Source: Sorangium cellulosum So0157-2 (GTDB lineage Bacteria > Myxococcota_A > Polyangia > Polyangiales > Polyangiaceae). From it: 64,000 bases of DNA. The stretch lies in the NCBI RefSeq assembly GCF_000418325.1, contig NC_021658.1:8632001-8696000 (forward strand), written 5' to 3'. Numbering within the stretch: the first letter of the stretch is position 1; each line of letters begins with the position of its first letter. Positions 39,671 through 48,056 of the stretch are shown piece by piece. Position numbers and translations under genes: made by a program. The notes beneath the pieces are model-generated. The model did no database searches and was not told the DNA's origin. It saw nothing but the letters and a program-made list of their open reading frames with translations.

Positions 39671-40732
39671 CTAGACGCCCGAGACCATCGCAGCGCCCCG
39701 CCCCGCGCAGTCCGATGAGCACCACACAAGGCACGGCGCTCGTCGATACCCTCTCTGGATCCCCACAGCCGCGAGCCCCACCAGCATCGGACCGAGCGCC
39801 GCGCCCGTGTCCCCCAGGCAGTCCACCGGGTGCTCCATCGTGAACCGCTCGGCGAACCGCTCCCGATGCCGGATGTACGCGACGCCCCACTCCTTCGCGT
39901 TGAAGCTCTCTCCGTTGAGCCCTGCAACCACCGTCTGGACGGTGCCGGTCGTCGAGGCGAAGAGGCGGCGGAACGCGAGGTCGAGCCCGTCGCCTCGATA
40001 CACCTCCTCGCTGTACCGGTGTCCGGGCTCCTCGGCGGACGCCGCGCCGTCGATGCGAGCGCTTGGCGAACGCCCGATGCGCTCCCCCCTGCCAGCCGAG
40101 GAGAGGAGCAGGAACGCAGCGCCCTCGCCCGGGATGAACCCGTCGAACACGCGCTCGGCGCGGATGCGATCCTCGCTGTCGAGCGCGGCGAGCAGGTACA
40201 GGTCGAGATGGCTGTCGATCCCGCCCACGATGACGTACCCGTCGCTCCCGGAGGCGAGGCGCTCGATCGCCTCCTCTAGCGCGGCGAAGCCGGCGGCTCG
40301 CCCTTGCGGGAAGACCCGGCTCCGCTCGAGATGGAACGGGACCTCGGCCTGCGCGGCCAGCTGCTGGAGGAACCCGGGGCCCACGACCGGCGGCCGGCCC
40401 GGGTGCGGCTCGGGGACCGCCAGGAGCACCGGGATGCGCGCGACGCGATCCACGCCGGCCACGCTCTCCCGCAGCGCCGCTCCGCCGAGGCGCAGCATGC
40501 GCAGCTGGCGCGCCGTCAGGCCGGGCGTCGCGTCGAGCGCGGGGGTGAGCGCCGGCAGATCGGCTTCCGGCACCGTGGCCATCACGATCGGCTTGAAGCG
40601 CCGATCGAGGACCGAGGTCTCCCTTCTGAGCGATACGCCTGCCCTGACCGCCGCGGCCGTCGTGGGCGCCGTCAGCCCCACGGCGGTTGTCATGCCGAGG
40701 CCGAGGATCTCGACTGCGCGCTGCGGCGTCAT
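39671..40732 (-). CDS. T6SS-associated thiolase/ketosynthase-like pseudoenzyme
   Basis: The 353-residue protein has the thiolase fold of beta-ketoacyl synthases (LGLGMTTAVGL start, VIVGGIDSHLDLYLL in place of the active-site strand, FIPGEGAAFLLL, CLGDTGAALGP). The active-site Cys expected at the nucleophile elbow is replaced (GGIDSH), so condensation chemistry is unlikely. Members of this group recur next to DUF2169 and PAAR genes in T6SS loci, and probably help effector loading. It overlaps the upstream DUF2169 gene by ATGA. Confidence 0.82.
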   Translation of the reverse strand: MTPQRAVEILGLGMTTAVGLTAPTTAAAVRAGVSLRRETSVLDRRFKPIVMATVPEADLPALTPALDATPGLTARQLRMLRLGGAALRESVAGVDRVARIPVLLAVPEPHPGRPPVVGPGFLQQLAAQAEVPFHLERSRVFPQGRAAGFAALEEAIERLASGSDGYVIVGGIDSHLDLYLLAALDSEDRIRAERVFDGFIPGEGAAFLLLSSAGRGERIGRSPSARIDGAASAEEPGHRYSEEVYRGDGLDLAFRRLFASTTGTVQTVVAGLNGESFNAKEWGVAYIRHRERFAERFTMEHPVDCLGDTGAALGPMLVGLAAVGIQRGYRRAPCLVWCSSDCAGRGAAMVSGV

Positions 40733-41763
40733 CCCGACCTCGCCCCGAGATCCAGTGCGTTCAGCCCGATACGGACCTTATTGATCTTCAACGAGCGCTT
40801 GTCGCAGCGGACCGCGCCACGCCAGAGGAGCCCGATCGCGCCGTCGTTCGGCTCGAGGACGGCGGTCTCCAGGCGGAGCGCGGGGCGCTCGATCGCCTCG
40901 GCGATCCGCACCTCGGCGCCGAGATGACAGCGCGGCAGGCGAAAACGCAAGATGCCCGTCGGCGAGGCGTTGACGATCTCCACGGGCTCTCCGCCTTCGA
41001 GGTAACGCCGGCAGACCAGGTCCGGGTGCGCGACGTTGAAAAAGCGGGGATTGAAGTCCGTCGGCAGATACGGCGCTCGCGTCTTCCGCCAGGCCTCGTC
41101 GTACGTGCCAGCGAACGAGCGACGCGGCTCCCACGACGGCGCGATGTAACCGAACCCCGCCGGAGGCGGCGTGTCGGAGGGGCGCGCGATGAGGTGGGCC
41201 GGATCCTCGATGTTGGGGAGCTGCCGGGCGGCGGGCTCCCCCTGCTTGCCGCGGCGCGCGAAGCCGACGCCCGCCGGATTCCGCGGCTCGATCGTGGCCC
41301 GCTTCGTCTCGGGATCCAGCTCGAGGACGCCGCCGAACGCTCGCTCGTAGACGAGCGGCATTCGCGTGAACGGCGCCGGAGAGGAGACCTTTTCCCCCAG
41401 GGCGCCCTTCCACTCGCGATCGCCGAAGACGCGGACGACCTTCCGCACCTCGCCGACCCGGAGCATCACGTCGCACTCGGAGGCTGGCCGCGCCTGCGGG
41501 GCCCAGGCGTCGCCGAGGAGCACCACGTCTGTCGACGGCTTTTGCAGGTGCATCTCGCCGGCGTGCGCCAGGCTGGAGCGAGCCGGGTCGCCGCTGTACT
41601 CGTCCACCAGCCGAATAGGGCGTTGCTTCTCCGCGATCTTCAGCGCCGAGCCGACGAGCGCGAACGTCGCTCGGACCACGACGTAGAGCGTCTCGACGCC
41701 GTCCGTATCCGGGAAGAGCCCGATCGTCGCCGCGAATGGCGTCTCATTCTGGAGCTGCAGCAT
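40729..41763 (-). CDS. DUF2169 T6SS adaptor/chaperone
   Basis: This 344-residue protein is a DUF2169 member: the MLQLQNETPFAATIG start, VVVRATFALV, DVVLLGDAWAP, the YERAFGG motif, NPAGVGF and NAAHPDLV-like FNVAHPDLV. DUF2169 proteins act as adaptors that load specific effectors onto VgrG/PAAR. Its stop overlaps the thiolase-like gene by four bases, coupling both to the DUF4150-AHH-Imm11 cassette. Confidence 0.9.
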   Translation of the reverse strand: MLQLQNETPFAATIGLFPDTDGVETLYVVVRATFALVGSALKIAEKQRPIRLVDEYSGDPARSSLAHAGEMHLQKPSTDVVLLGDAWAPQARPASECDVMLRVGEVRKVVRVFGDREWKGALGEKVSSPAPFTRMPLVYERAFGGVLELDPETKRATIEPRNPAGVGFARRGKQGEPAARQLPNIEDPAHLIARPSDTPPPAGFGYIAPSWEPRRSFAGTYDEAWRKTRAPYLPTDFNPRFFNVAHPDLVCRRYLEGGEPVEIVNASPTGILRFRLPRCHLGAEVRIAEAIERPALRLETAVLEPNDGAIGLLWRGAVRCDKRSLKINKVRIGLNALDLGARSG

Positions 41764-41810
41764 CCGTCTGAAGGGGCGTAGGATCGCCGAGTTTCACCGG
41801 TCGCGCAATG

Positions 41811-43064
41811 TCAGCTTCCCGTGCGCGCCCTCTCCTGCGCCCACGCCGGCCCCCTCACCTCCATCACCCCCCGCCGCGCCCCCCGCAGCGCCAGCTCCAC
41901 CGCCGCCGCCGCCCTCGCCGGCTGGCTCCCTCGCTTCAGCACCTCCTCGAGCCACGCCACCTCCATCGGCCTCCCCACGAGATACCGCGTCCCCCGCTTC
42001 AGCTCCTTTCCCCGGCTCCCCCACCACGCCCCGATCTTCTCCCGGTCCGGCCACGGCAAGCTCTCGTCCGGATCCATCGCGACGTCCTCGTCCTCCGGAT
42101 CGTCGCTCGGCCCGCTCTGAAACCCCGCCGGCCTCTCCCCCCGCAGCTTCGCCTCCTCGAGCCCCACCCCGGTGATCATCGTGAACGCCCCGCCCGCCAT
42201 CCGCGCGAGCTCCGGCGTCCCCAGGCACTCGAGGACCCACGGCATCAGCGCCGGATCCCCGAGCGCCGCCGCCCCCGCGAGCGCCGCGCGCGCCCCCCGC
42301 GGCGCCCCGGCGATCGCGCGCAGCCACGTCGACGCCAGCGCCGGCTCCATCCGCCGCATCGCCATCGCGCACGCCCGCTCCGCGAACCGCCCGCCGCCGT
42401 CCGCGATGGCCCCGAGCGCCCGCAGCGCCGCCGTATCGCCGAGCACCGCCCCAGACCACGCCGCCGCGAAGCGGCACGCCTCGTCCTCGCTGCCCAGCGC
42501 GCCCCGCACCTCGTCCAGGAGATCCGCCCGCCCGAGCTCGCCCACGGCGCGCAGCGCCCTGGCCCTGAGGCGCAGATCGCTCGACCCCACCGCGTACCCC
42601 AGCGCCGCCCCGGGATCCTGCCGCTGCACCGCGCACGCCGCGATCCCGATCGCATAGAGCTCCGGCCCGACCCGGTGCGACAAGAGGCCAGGAAGGATCG
42701 CCCGCACCTTCGAGAACGACACCCAGCCCAGCCCCGACACGAGCGCCCGCGCGAGCGCCGGTACGGCCCCGCCCACGTCGAGCACCTCGGCGATGCCCTT
42801 CAGATCCCGCCGCTCGACCGCGAGCACCATGGGCGCGAACACGCTCCCCGGCTCCTCCTCGTCGATCGCCGCTTTGCTGATCTCCCACCCCGCGTCGCCG
42901 GCGAGCCGGAGGCCGTCGACGTGCGCCTCCAGGCGCTCGTCGAGCTCACCCAGGCTCTCGAGATCGTAGAGCGGGTCGAGCACCGCCGCGTCCCGGTACG
43001 ACCACAGGAACGCCGCCTCGGAGGCGTGCTGCTCGAAGACTTCGGCTTCTATCGTCGAGATCAA
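41811..43064 (-). CDS. TIGR02270-family T6SS-associated protein
   Basis: The 417-residue protein matches the TIGR02270 family, a HEAT-like helical repeat protein found in T6SS clusters. The N-terminal HASEAAFLWSYRDAAV and the later FTMITGVGL are characteristic, with Ala/Leu-rich helical repeats between. The function is unknown, likely a scaffold. The TTG at 43064 is chosen: it overlaps the stop of the DUF6484 gene (TTGA), and the family begins at this point (MISTIEAEVFEQHA). Confidence 0.85.
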   Translation of the reverse strand: MISTIEAEVFEQHASEAAFLWSYRDAAVLDPLYDLESLGELDERLEAHVDGLRLAGDAGWEISKAAIDEEEPGSVFAPMVLAVERRDLKGIAEVLDVGGAVPALARALVSGLGWVSFSKVRAILPGLLSHRVGPELYAIGIAACAVQRQDPGAALGYAVGSSDLRLRARALRAVGELGRADLLDEVRGALGSEDEACRFAAAWSGAVLGDTAALRALGAIADGGGRFAERACAMAMRRMEPALASTWLRAIAGAPRGARAALAGAAALGDPALMPWVLECLGTPELARMAGGAFTMITGVGLEEAKLRGERPAGFQSGPSDDPEDEDVAMDPDESLPWPDREKIGAWWGSRGKELKRGTRYLVGRPMEVAWLEEVLKRGSQPARAAAAVELALRGARRGVMEVRGPAWAQERARTGS

Positions 43065-43696
43065 TTGATCTGCACCGAGCCGCCCTGGATCCGGTTCACC
43101 CCGGAGGACCGCGTGAGCAAATACGCGCCGCGAATCAGGATCTTGCCAGCCCGCGTCAGCGTGATGCTGGCCTTGCCGCACTGGAGCACGATCTCCTTCT
43201 CCGCGGTGAGCACCAGCCGCTCGCCGTCCGCCGTCGCCGTCGCGCCGTCGCGCCTCGCCGCGCTCGCGCCGTCCCCCGCCGCGTGCATCCGCCCCATCAC
43301 CACCGGCCTGTCGCGCCGCCCGCCCTCGAACAGCAGCGCGACCTCCCGCCCCTCGTCCTCCGGCCCGAGCGCCGTCATCGACCGCGCGGGGACGCCGCCG
43401 CCGCCTCCCAGGACCGCCGCCTCGACGAGCGGATCGCCGTTCGGCGCGAACCCCACGATCCGCCCCACCACGACCCCGTCGATCGGCCCGGCCTTCGCGG
43501 CCTCCGCCGCGACGCGCTCCTCGTGCGCCGCGACGACGAGCTCGAGCAGCCCCTCCGCGCCCTCGAGCGCGTCCGCCTCGCCCGCCGCCTCGTCCACCCC
43601 CGCCTCGCCAGAGGCCGCCGCCTCGCCGCCCTCCTCCTCGATCAGGATCACCTCGCCGCCCTGCTCCGCCGCCGGCGCCCGCCCATCGTCCCTCAT
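43061..43696 (-). CDS. DUF6484 VgrG-associated protein
   Basis: The 211-residue protein has a DUF6484 domain: IDGVVVGRIVGFAPNGDPLV, the ARSMTAL and EVALLFEGGRRDRPVVMGRM strands, then a VgrG-like tail (LTAEKEIVLQCGKASITL, GVNRIQGGSVQIN). It probably folds as an OB/beta-prism element on the spike. It starts 55 bp after the VgrG stop and overlaps the next gene by TTGA. Confidence 0.85.
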   Translation of the reverse strand: MRDDGRAPAAEQGGEVILIEEEGGEAAASGEAGVDEAAGEADALEGAEGLLELVVAAHEERVAAEAAKAGPIDGVVVGRIVGFAPNGDPLVEAAVLGGGGGVPARSMTALGPEDEGREVALLFEGGRRDRPVVMGRMHAAGDGASAARRDGATATADGERLVLTAEKEIVLQCGKASITLTRAGKILIRGAYLLTRSSGVNRIQGGSVQIN

Positions 43697-43751
43697 CGCC
43701 CTGCTCCTCCGCTCCCGCTCGCCTCGAAGCGCCCGCGATCCCCTGCCCGCC

Positions 43752-45890
43752 TCAGTTCACCCCGACGTTGCTCCCCTTGATCTTCACGTTCCCCGAGGCC
43801 TCGACGTTCACCGCCCCCTCGCTCTTCACGTCGAGCTTCTTCCCCTCGACCCGGACCGGGCCCTCGCCCTTCACCGTGATCTTCTTCCCCTGCACGGTGA
43901 CGTTGCCGTTCTTCTCGATCGTGATCGTGGCGTCCCCGCACTGGATCGAGAGCTTCTCGCCGATGATCATCGTCTTCTTCTCCTTCACCTCCTCCTTCGC
44001 GCTCTTCCCGATGGTCACCGTCATGTCCTTGCCCACCGTCACGGTGTAGCCCTCGTCCACGCTCGTCGACTTGCCCTTGGAGACGCTCTCCGAGCTCGAT
44101 CCCCCCACGGACTCGCTCTTGTTCTCGCCGATCGACGCGCTCTGGCTCTTGCCCACGTCGATCGACTGGCTCCCCGAGACCGACTCCGTGTGATCCCCGC
44201 CCACGCTCACGGCCCTGTCGCCCCCGACCGAGAGGCTCTCGTCCTCGCCGATCGACTCCGTGTGGGTCTTCGCGACGTCGATGCTCTTGTGGCCGCCGAT
44301 CTCCTCGCTCTGATCGTTCCCCACCACCTTGCTCCGGTCGTGGGCGACCTCGAGCATCTCGTCGTTCCCGATCCACTGCTTCTTGTCGTGCTCGATCGCG
44401 ATGTTCCAGTCCTTCTGGCCGTGCAGGAAGATCTCCTCCGAGCCCTTCTTGTCCTCGAACCGGAGCTCGTTGAACCCGCCGCCCCCCGTCGAGCTGTTCG
44501 ACTTGAGGGTGCTCTTCGTCTTCTCCGCAGGGAGCGCGTACGGCGGCACGTTGGTGCCGTGATAGACGCTCCCCACCACGAGCGGCCGGTCCGGATCGCC
44601 CTCGAGGAAATCGACCACCACCTCGTGGCCGATCCGCGGCAGGAACACCGCGCCCCACGCGGCGCCGGCCCAGATCTGGCTCACGCGGATCCAGCACGAG
44701 CTCTGGGCGTCCTTCTTGCCCTCCCGGTCCCAGTGGAACTGGACCTTGATGCGGCCGTGCTCGTCCGTATAGACCTCCTCGCCAGGAGGACCGACCACGA
44801 TCGCCGTCTGGATCCCCTTGATCGTCGGCCACGGCGTCACCGACGGCGGACGGTAAGGGACGTCGGAGGGGAGGACCTGAAACCGGTTCCCGTACGCCGG
44901 GACGTCGCTGTCGGTGACGGCGTCCACCGCCGGCTCGTGGCCGTAATGGTGCACGGAGACGAGCAGATACTCGCGGTTGAAGGCGTCGCGGCCGTGCTCC
45001 GCGAGCGTGAAGGTCTGGCCCGGGACGAAGCGCGGGCAGACGCTCTCGCCGCTGCCCGTCCTGCGCGAGGTCTGGAGCTGCTCGAGCCGGATCTTGGCGA
45101 GGCTCGAGCCCGCGCCGGGCGCGTCGTAGTCGCCCGGATAATCGTAGACCTCGAGGTCGTCGTCCGCGTCCGCCTGGGCGTTGCTCTCGAGCGACAGGCC
45201 GGGCTTCTTGAAGTTGTAGTCGCGCAGCGTCACCTTCCCCGACCGCATCCGCTCGACGTACCGGAAACGAGAGACGTGCTCGCCCTGGAACAGCGCGCCG
45301 AGCTGCGGCCGGAACACGACCGCGCTCTCTCCCGCGATCGGCCCGTGCGCAGAGGGGCTGTCGGCGAACACGAGCACGTGGCCGCCCTCGTCGTGCTCGA
45401 AGTAGTAACAGATGCCCTCCTCCTCGAGCAGCCGCGACACGAAGGCGAGGTCGCTCTCCCGGTACTGCACGCAGTACTCCCGCGCGCGGTAAACCCCGCT
45501 CAGCAAGAAGCGGTAGCCCTCGCTCGGGATCCCGGCCGCGCGAAGCACCTTCTCGATGATCTCCGGGGCGGTGAGCGCCTGGAAGATCCGGCTGTTCCGG
45601 CGGTGCTTGAGGCGCGCGACGTCGGGCACGATCGTGGCGTGATAGGCCGTGAGCCGCTTCCCCTCCTCGCCCTGCTCGAAGCTCGCGACCACGCCGTGGA
45701 CGAACCGGGGCTGCTCGCCGATCTGAAAGGTGAGCAGCGCCGCCTTGCCCACGACGTCCGTGAACGCGATGTCCTTCTCCGGCGAGGCGACGAGGACATC
45801 GAAGTGAAAGAGCTCGGAGATGCCCTCGCGCCCCTCGAACCGCGTCACACGGAGCTCGTGCTCCAGTCCGTCGACCTGAAACAAGTGCAT
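43752..45890 (-). CDS. vgrG: VgrG spike protein (TssI)
   Basis: This 712-residue VgrG forms the trimeric T6SS spike. It has the gp27-like base (start FQVDGLEHELRVTRFEGREGI, ESDLAFVSRLLEEEGICYYF), the gp5 OB domain (ARVGPPGEEV-like VVGPPGEEVYTDEHGRIKVQ, FHWDREG, WIRVSQIWAG, GAVFLPRIGHEVVVDFLEGD) and a long C-terminal beta-prism of short repeats rich in SVGGD and SIGED-type turns (residues about 490-700). No extra C-terminal effector domain is present, so its cargo is carried by the DUF4150 tip. It heads the effector cassette after a separate DUF2169 gene. Confidence 0.96.
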   Translation of the reverse strand: MHLFQVDGLEHELRVTRFEGREGISELFHFDVLVASPEKDIAFTDVVGKAALLTFQIGEQPRFVHGVVASFEQGEEGKRLTAYHATIVPDVARLKHRRNSRIFQALTAPEIIEKVLRAAGIPSEGYRFLLSGVYRAREYCVQYRESDLAFVSRLLEEEGICYYFEHDEGGHVLVFADSPSAHGPIAGESAVVFRPQLGALFQGEHVSRFRYVERMRSGKVTLRDYNFKKPGLSLESNAQADADDDLEVYDYPGDYDAPGAGSSLAKIRLEQLQTSRRTGSGESVCPRFVPGQTFTLAEHGRDAFNREYLLVSVHHYGHEPAVDAVTDSDVPAYGNRFQVLPSDVPYRPPSVTPWPTIKGIQTAIVVGPPGEEVYTDEHGRIKVQFHWDREGKKDAQSSCWIRVSQIWAGAAWGAVFLPRIGHEVVVDFLEGDPDRPLVVGSVYHGTNVPPYALPAEKTKSTLKSNSSTGGGGFNELRFEDKKGSEEIFLHGQKDWNIAIEHDKKQWIGNDEMLEVAHDRSKVVGNDQSEEIGGHKSIDVAKTHTESIGEDESLSVGGDRAVSVGGDHTESVSGSQSIDVGKSQSASIGENKSESVGGSSSESVSKGKSTSVDEGYTVTVGKDMTVTIGKSAKEEVKEKKTMIIGEKLSIQCGDATITIEKNGNVTVQGKKITVKGEGPVRVEGKKLDVKSEGAVNVEASGNVKIKGSNVGVN

Positions 45891-46103
45891 GGACTCTCCC
45901 TTGAGCAGACGTGCGCCGAGCGGATGCGCGGACGGACCGCGGGCAGCATTCAGCCGGATGCCATCCTACGTGCGACGCCCGCTCGACCGCAATGGACGAC
46001 GGCCCTCGACGCTGGCGAGACGCCGGCGAGACGCCGGAAAGATCCCGGGCGCGCCGGTCGAGCCGCGCGCCGGGACGGCGGCGCCCCGCCATTTCCGGTC
46101 CCG

Positions 46104-47693
46104 CTAGATGGACGCCAGATCGGCGCCGGCCATCGCCGCGAGGAACTGCGCGCCGAGCCCCTCCGGCCGGCCGCGCGCATCGCCGAGGCCGGGCGGCTGC
46201 GCGGGGGGCGGCGCCGCCTGGGCGTGCGCGTCGGCGGGAGGCGCCGGCGCGAGCAGCGCGGGCGGGGCCGGAGGCGCGCTCGACGAGGCGGGGCGGCGCG
46301 CGGGCGCGGCAGCGGCGGCGGCCGGCGCTCGCCCGGCGTCGAACGGCGTCGCCGCGAAGGCGATGGCCTTCACCGCCTCCTCGGCGCTGAGCGCGCTCGT
46401 CTCTCCGAGCAGCTCGCGGACGCCGTGCCGCGCGGGCGAGGGCGCCGCCGCGCGCGGGGCCGCCGGCAGCGACGTCGCCGGCGCGGCGGGGCCAGGCGCG
46501 GCCGGGCGCGCAGGCTCGGAGGGCGCGCGGCGCGCGCCGAACGGCGTCGCGGCGGAGGCGGCCGCCCTGGCCGCCTCCTCGAGGCTGAGCTGGCTGGTCC
46601 CCCCGAGCACGGCGGTCTCGCCGGGCGGCGCGGCGCTCGAGCGCGCCGCGCGGGCCGGAGCGCGCCACGGATCGAACGGCGTCACCGGCGCCGCGACCAC
46701 CCTGGCCGCCTCCTCGAGGCTCAGGTGGCTCGTGCCCTCCAGCGCGCCGCCCCTGTCGCCTCGCTGCGACGCCGCCTCGGGCGGCGCGGCGCCCGCGGCG
46801 GACGCGCCGCCGGCGCCGAACGGATCGGCCCACGCCACCGGCTGCCCCGGGAGCTCCACGCCCGCGAGCACGCGCAGCGACGCGAGCTCCGCGGCCTCGA
46901 CGGCCACATGGCCGCGCCACACCACGGAGCAGCAGCGCCGATCCACGTCGACATGCACGGCGTCGGCGCGGAGCGGGATCGGCTCTCCAGCCCGCGGCGC
47001 CGCGCCCTGCCTCCGGTAGAGCCGCGCGGCGCCGCGGGCCTCCGGCAGCTGCGTCCGGAGCTTCGGCCGCTGCGCGATCATGCCGCCGAGCACGATCCAC
47101 TCGTCGCCGCGCAGCGCGCCGAGGCGCTGGTCCGCCGGCGCCGCCTGGAAGTAGCCGCCGTCGAGCCCCTCGGGGATGTCGAGCCAGAGGCCCGCGAGGC
47201 GGCGCGCGTCGACGCCGCCGAGCAGCCGGCTGCGCGGCGGCGACGCGCGCGAGAGCGGCCCCATGCCTTCGATGCGAACGTGGGAGCGACCCGCGCCGAC
47301 GCGCGCCGAGCCGTCGAGCTGCGCTTGCTTGTCGATGCGGACCTGGCCGCCCTGCACCACCGTGAGCCGGACCATGACCTCGGGCGACGAGAACGCCGGC
47401 GGCAGCTCCGCGTGGCCGGTCACCACGACGTCGCACTGCGCGCGGTACGGCGCGAGGTCGCCCGCGGCGCGAAGCCCGCGGCCCGACGGATCCGGCTGCT
47501 CGTCCGGCGCGATGGGCTCCGGCTTCACGAGGGACATGCGCCCCTCGGGGACGAGCGCGAACGTCGCCTTCACGACGACGGTGACATGGAGCTGGCCGCG
47601 CAGGAGCCAGGCGACCGTCGCCGCCTCGGCAGGACCGAGGGGGGTGATCGCGACGTGCTGCGTGGAGGGGCTCATCGAAGCTCGACGCAGCAT
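46104..47693 (-). CDS. DUF2169-type protein with three-repeat linker
   Basis: The 529-residue protein begins with a DUF2169 domain (about residues 8-300: VTVVVKATFALVPEG, CDVVVTGHAELPP, QRPKLRTQLPEARG), followed by an Ala/Pro-rich low-complexity half. That half contains three copies of a motif of the form GxTSxLSxEEA with TPF about nine residues later (about residues 318, 360 and 424). The repeats could be docking peptides for VgrG, DUF6484 or effectors. The ATG at 47693 is used; 47675 is an alternative. It is the first gene of the minus-strand VgrG operon, 213 bp before vgrG. Confidence 0.82.
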   Translation of the reverse strand: MLRRASMSPSTQHVAITPLGPAEAATVAWLLRGQLHVTVVVKATFALVPEGRMSLVKPEPIAPDEQPDPSGRGLRAAGDLAPYRAQCDVVVTGHAELPPAFSSPEVMVRLTVVQGGQVRIDKQAQLDGSARVGAGRSHVRIEGMGPLSRASPPRSRLLGGVDARRLAGLWLDIPEGLDGGYFQAAPADQRLGALRGDEWIVLGGMIAQRPKLRTQLPEARGAARLYRRQGAAPRAGEPIPLRADAVHVDVDRRCCSVVWRGHVAVEAAELASLRVLAGVELPGQPVAWADPFGAGGASAAGAAPPEAASQRGDRGGALEGTSHLSLEEAARVVAAPVTPFDPWRAPARAARSSAAPPGETAVLGGTSQLSLEEAARAAASAATPFGARRAPSEPARPAAPGPAAPATSLPAAPRAAAPSPARHGVRELLGETSALSAEEAVKAIAFAATPFDAGRAPAAAAAAPARRPASSSAPPAPPALLAPAPPADAHAQAAPPPAQPPGLGDARGRPEGLGAQFLAAMAGADLASI

Positions 47694-48056
47694 GCCTCAC
47701 GATCCCCCCGGGCATCCAGCGACGAGTCGCGCCCCCGCCCGGGTCGTTCGCGAGGCGATCGGCCCGCTGCTCGGGCCGCCAGCTGACCCCGACCCAGGCT
47801 CAAGCGTATTCATAGGTTTTCCTCATGCGGAGGGTTCAGTACTCTCCGGGCGACCTTGGGTCGTTGCTGGCGAGTCCCGTGGCTCGCCGAGGTTCTTGAC
47901 GTGGTCGGGTCCAGCCTGACCAGCGAGGTGTTCTTCATGAAGAGCTTGTCCGCGATCGGTGCCCCTCCTGGAAGCGAATGGAGGCGCGGGGACGCGCTGG
48001 TGGGTCGTGAGAGCGAGCCGAGTCAGGCCCGGTCGTCCGGGGTCTCTGGCAAGCTC
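47694..48056. other. Divergent intergenic region, VgrG operon versus GH43
   Basis: This 363-bp gap should contain promoters for the minus-strand T6SS operon and for the GH43 lipoprotein. An in-frame ATG at 47937 could extend the GH43 gene. No other gene, clear promoter box or operator is evident. Confidence 0.45.

Noticed and set aside
41808..47786. A 1,992-residue + strand open frame opposite the VgrG operon
   Set aside because: It is Arg/Pro/Ala-rich nonsense antisense to well-supported T6SS genes; such long phantom frames arise from extreme GC at third positions.
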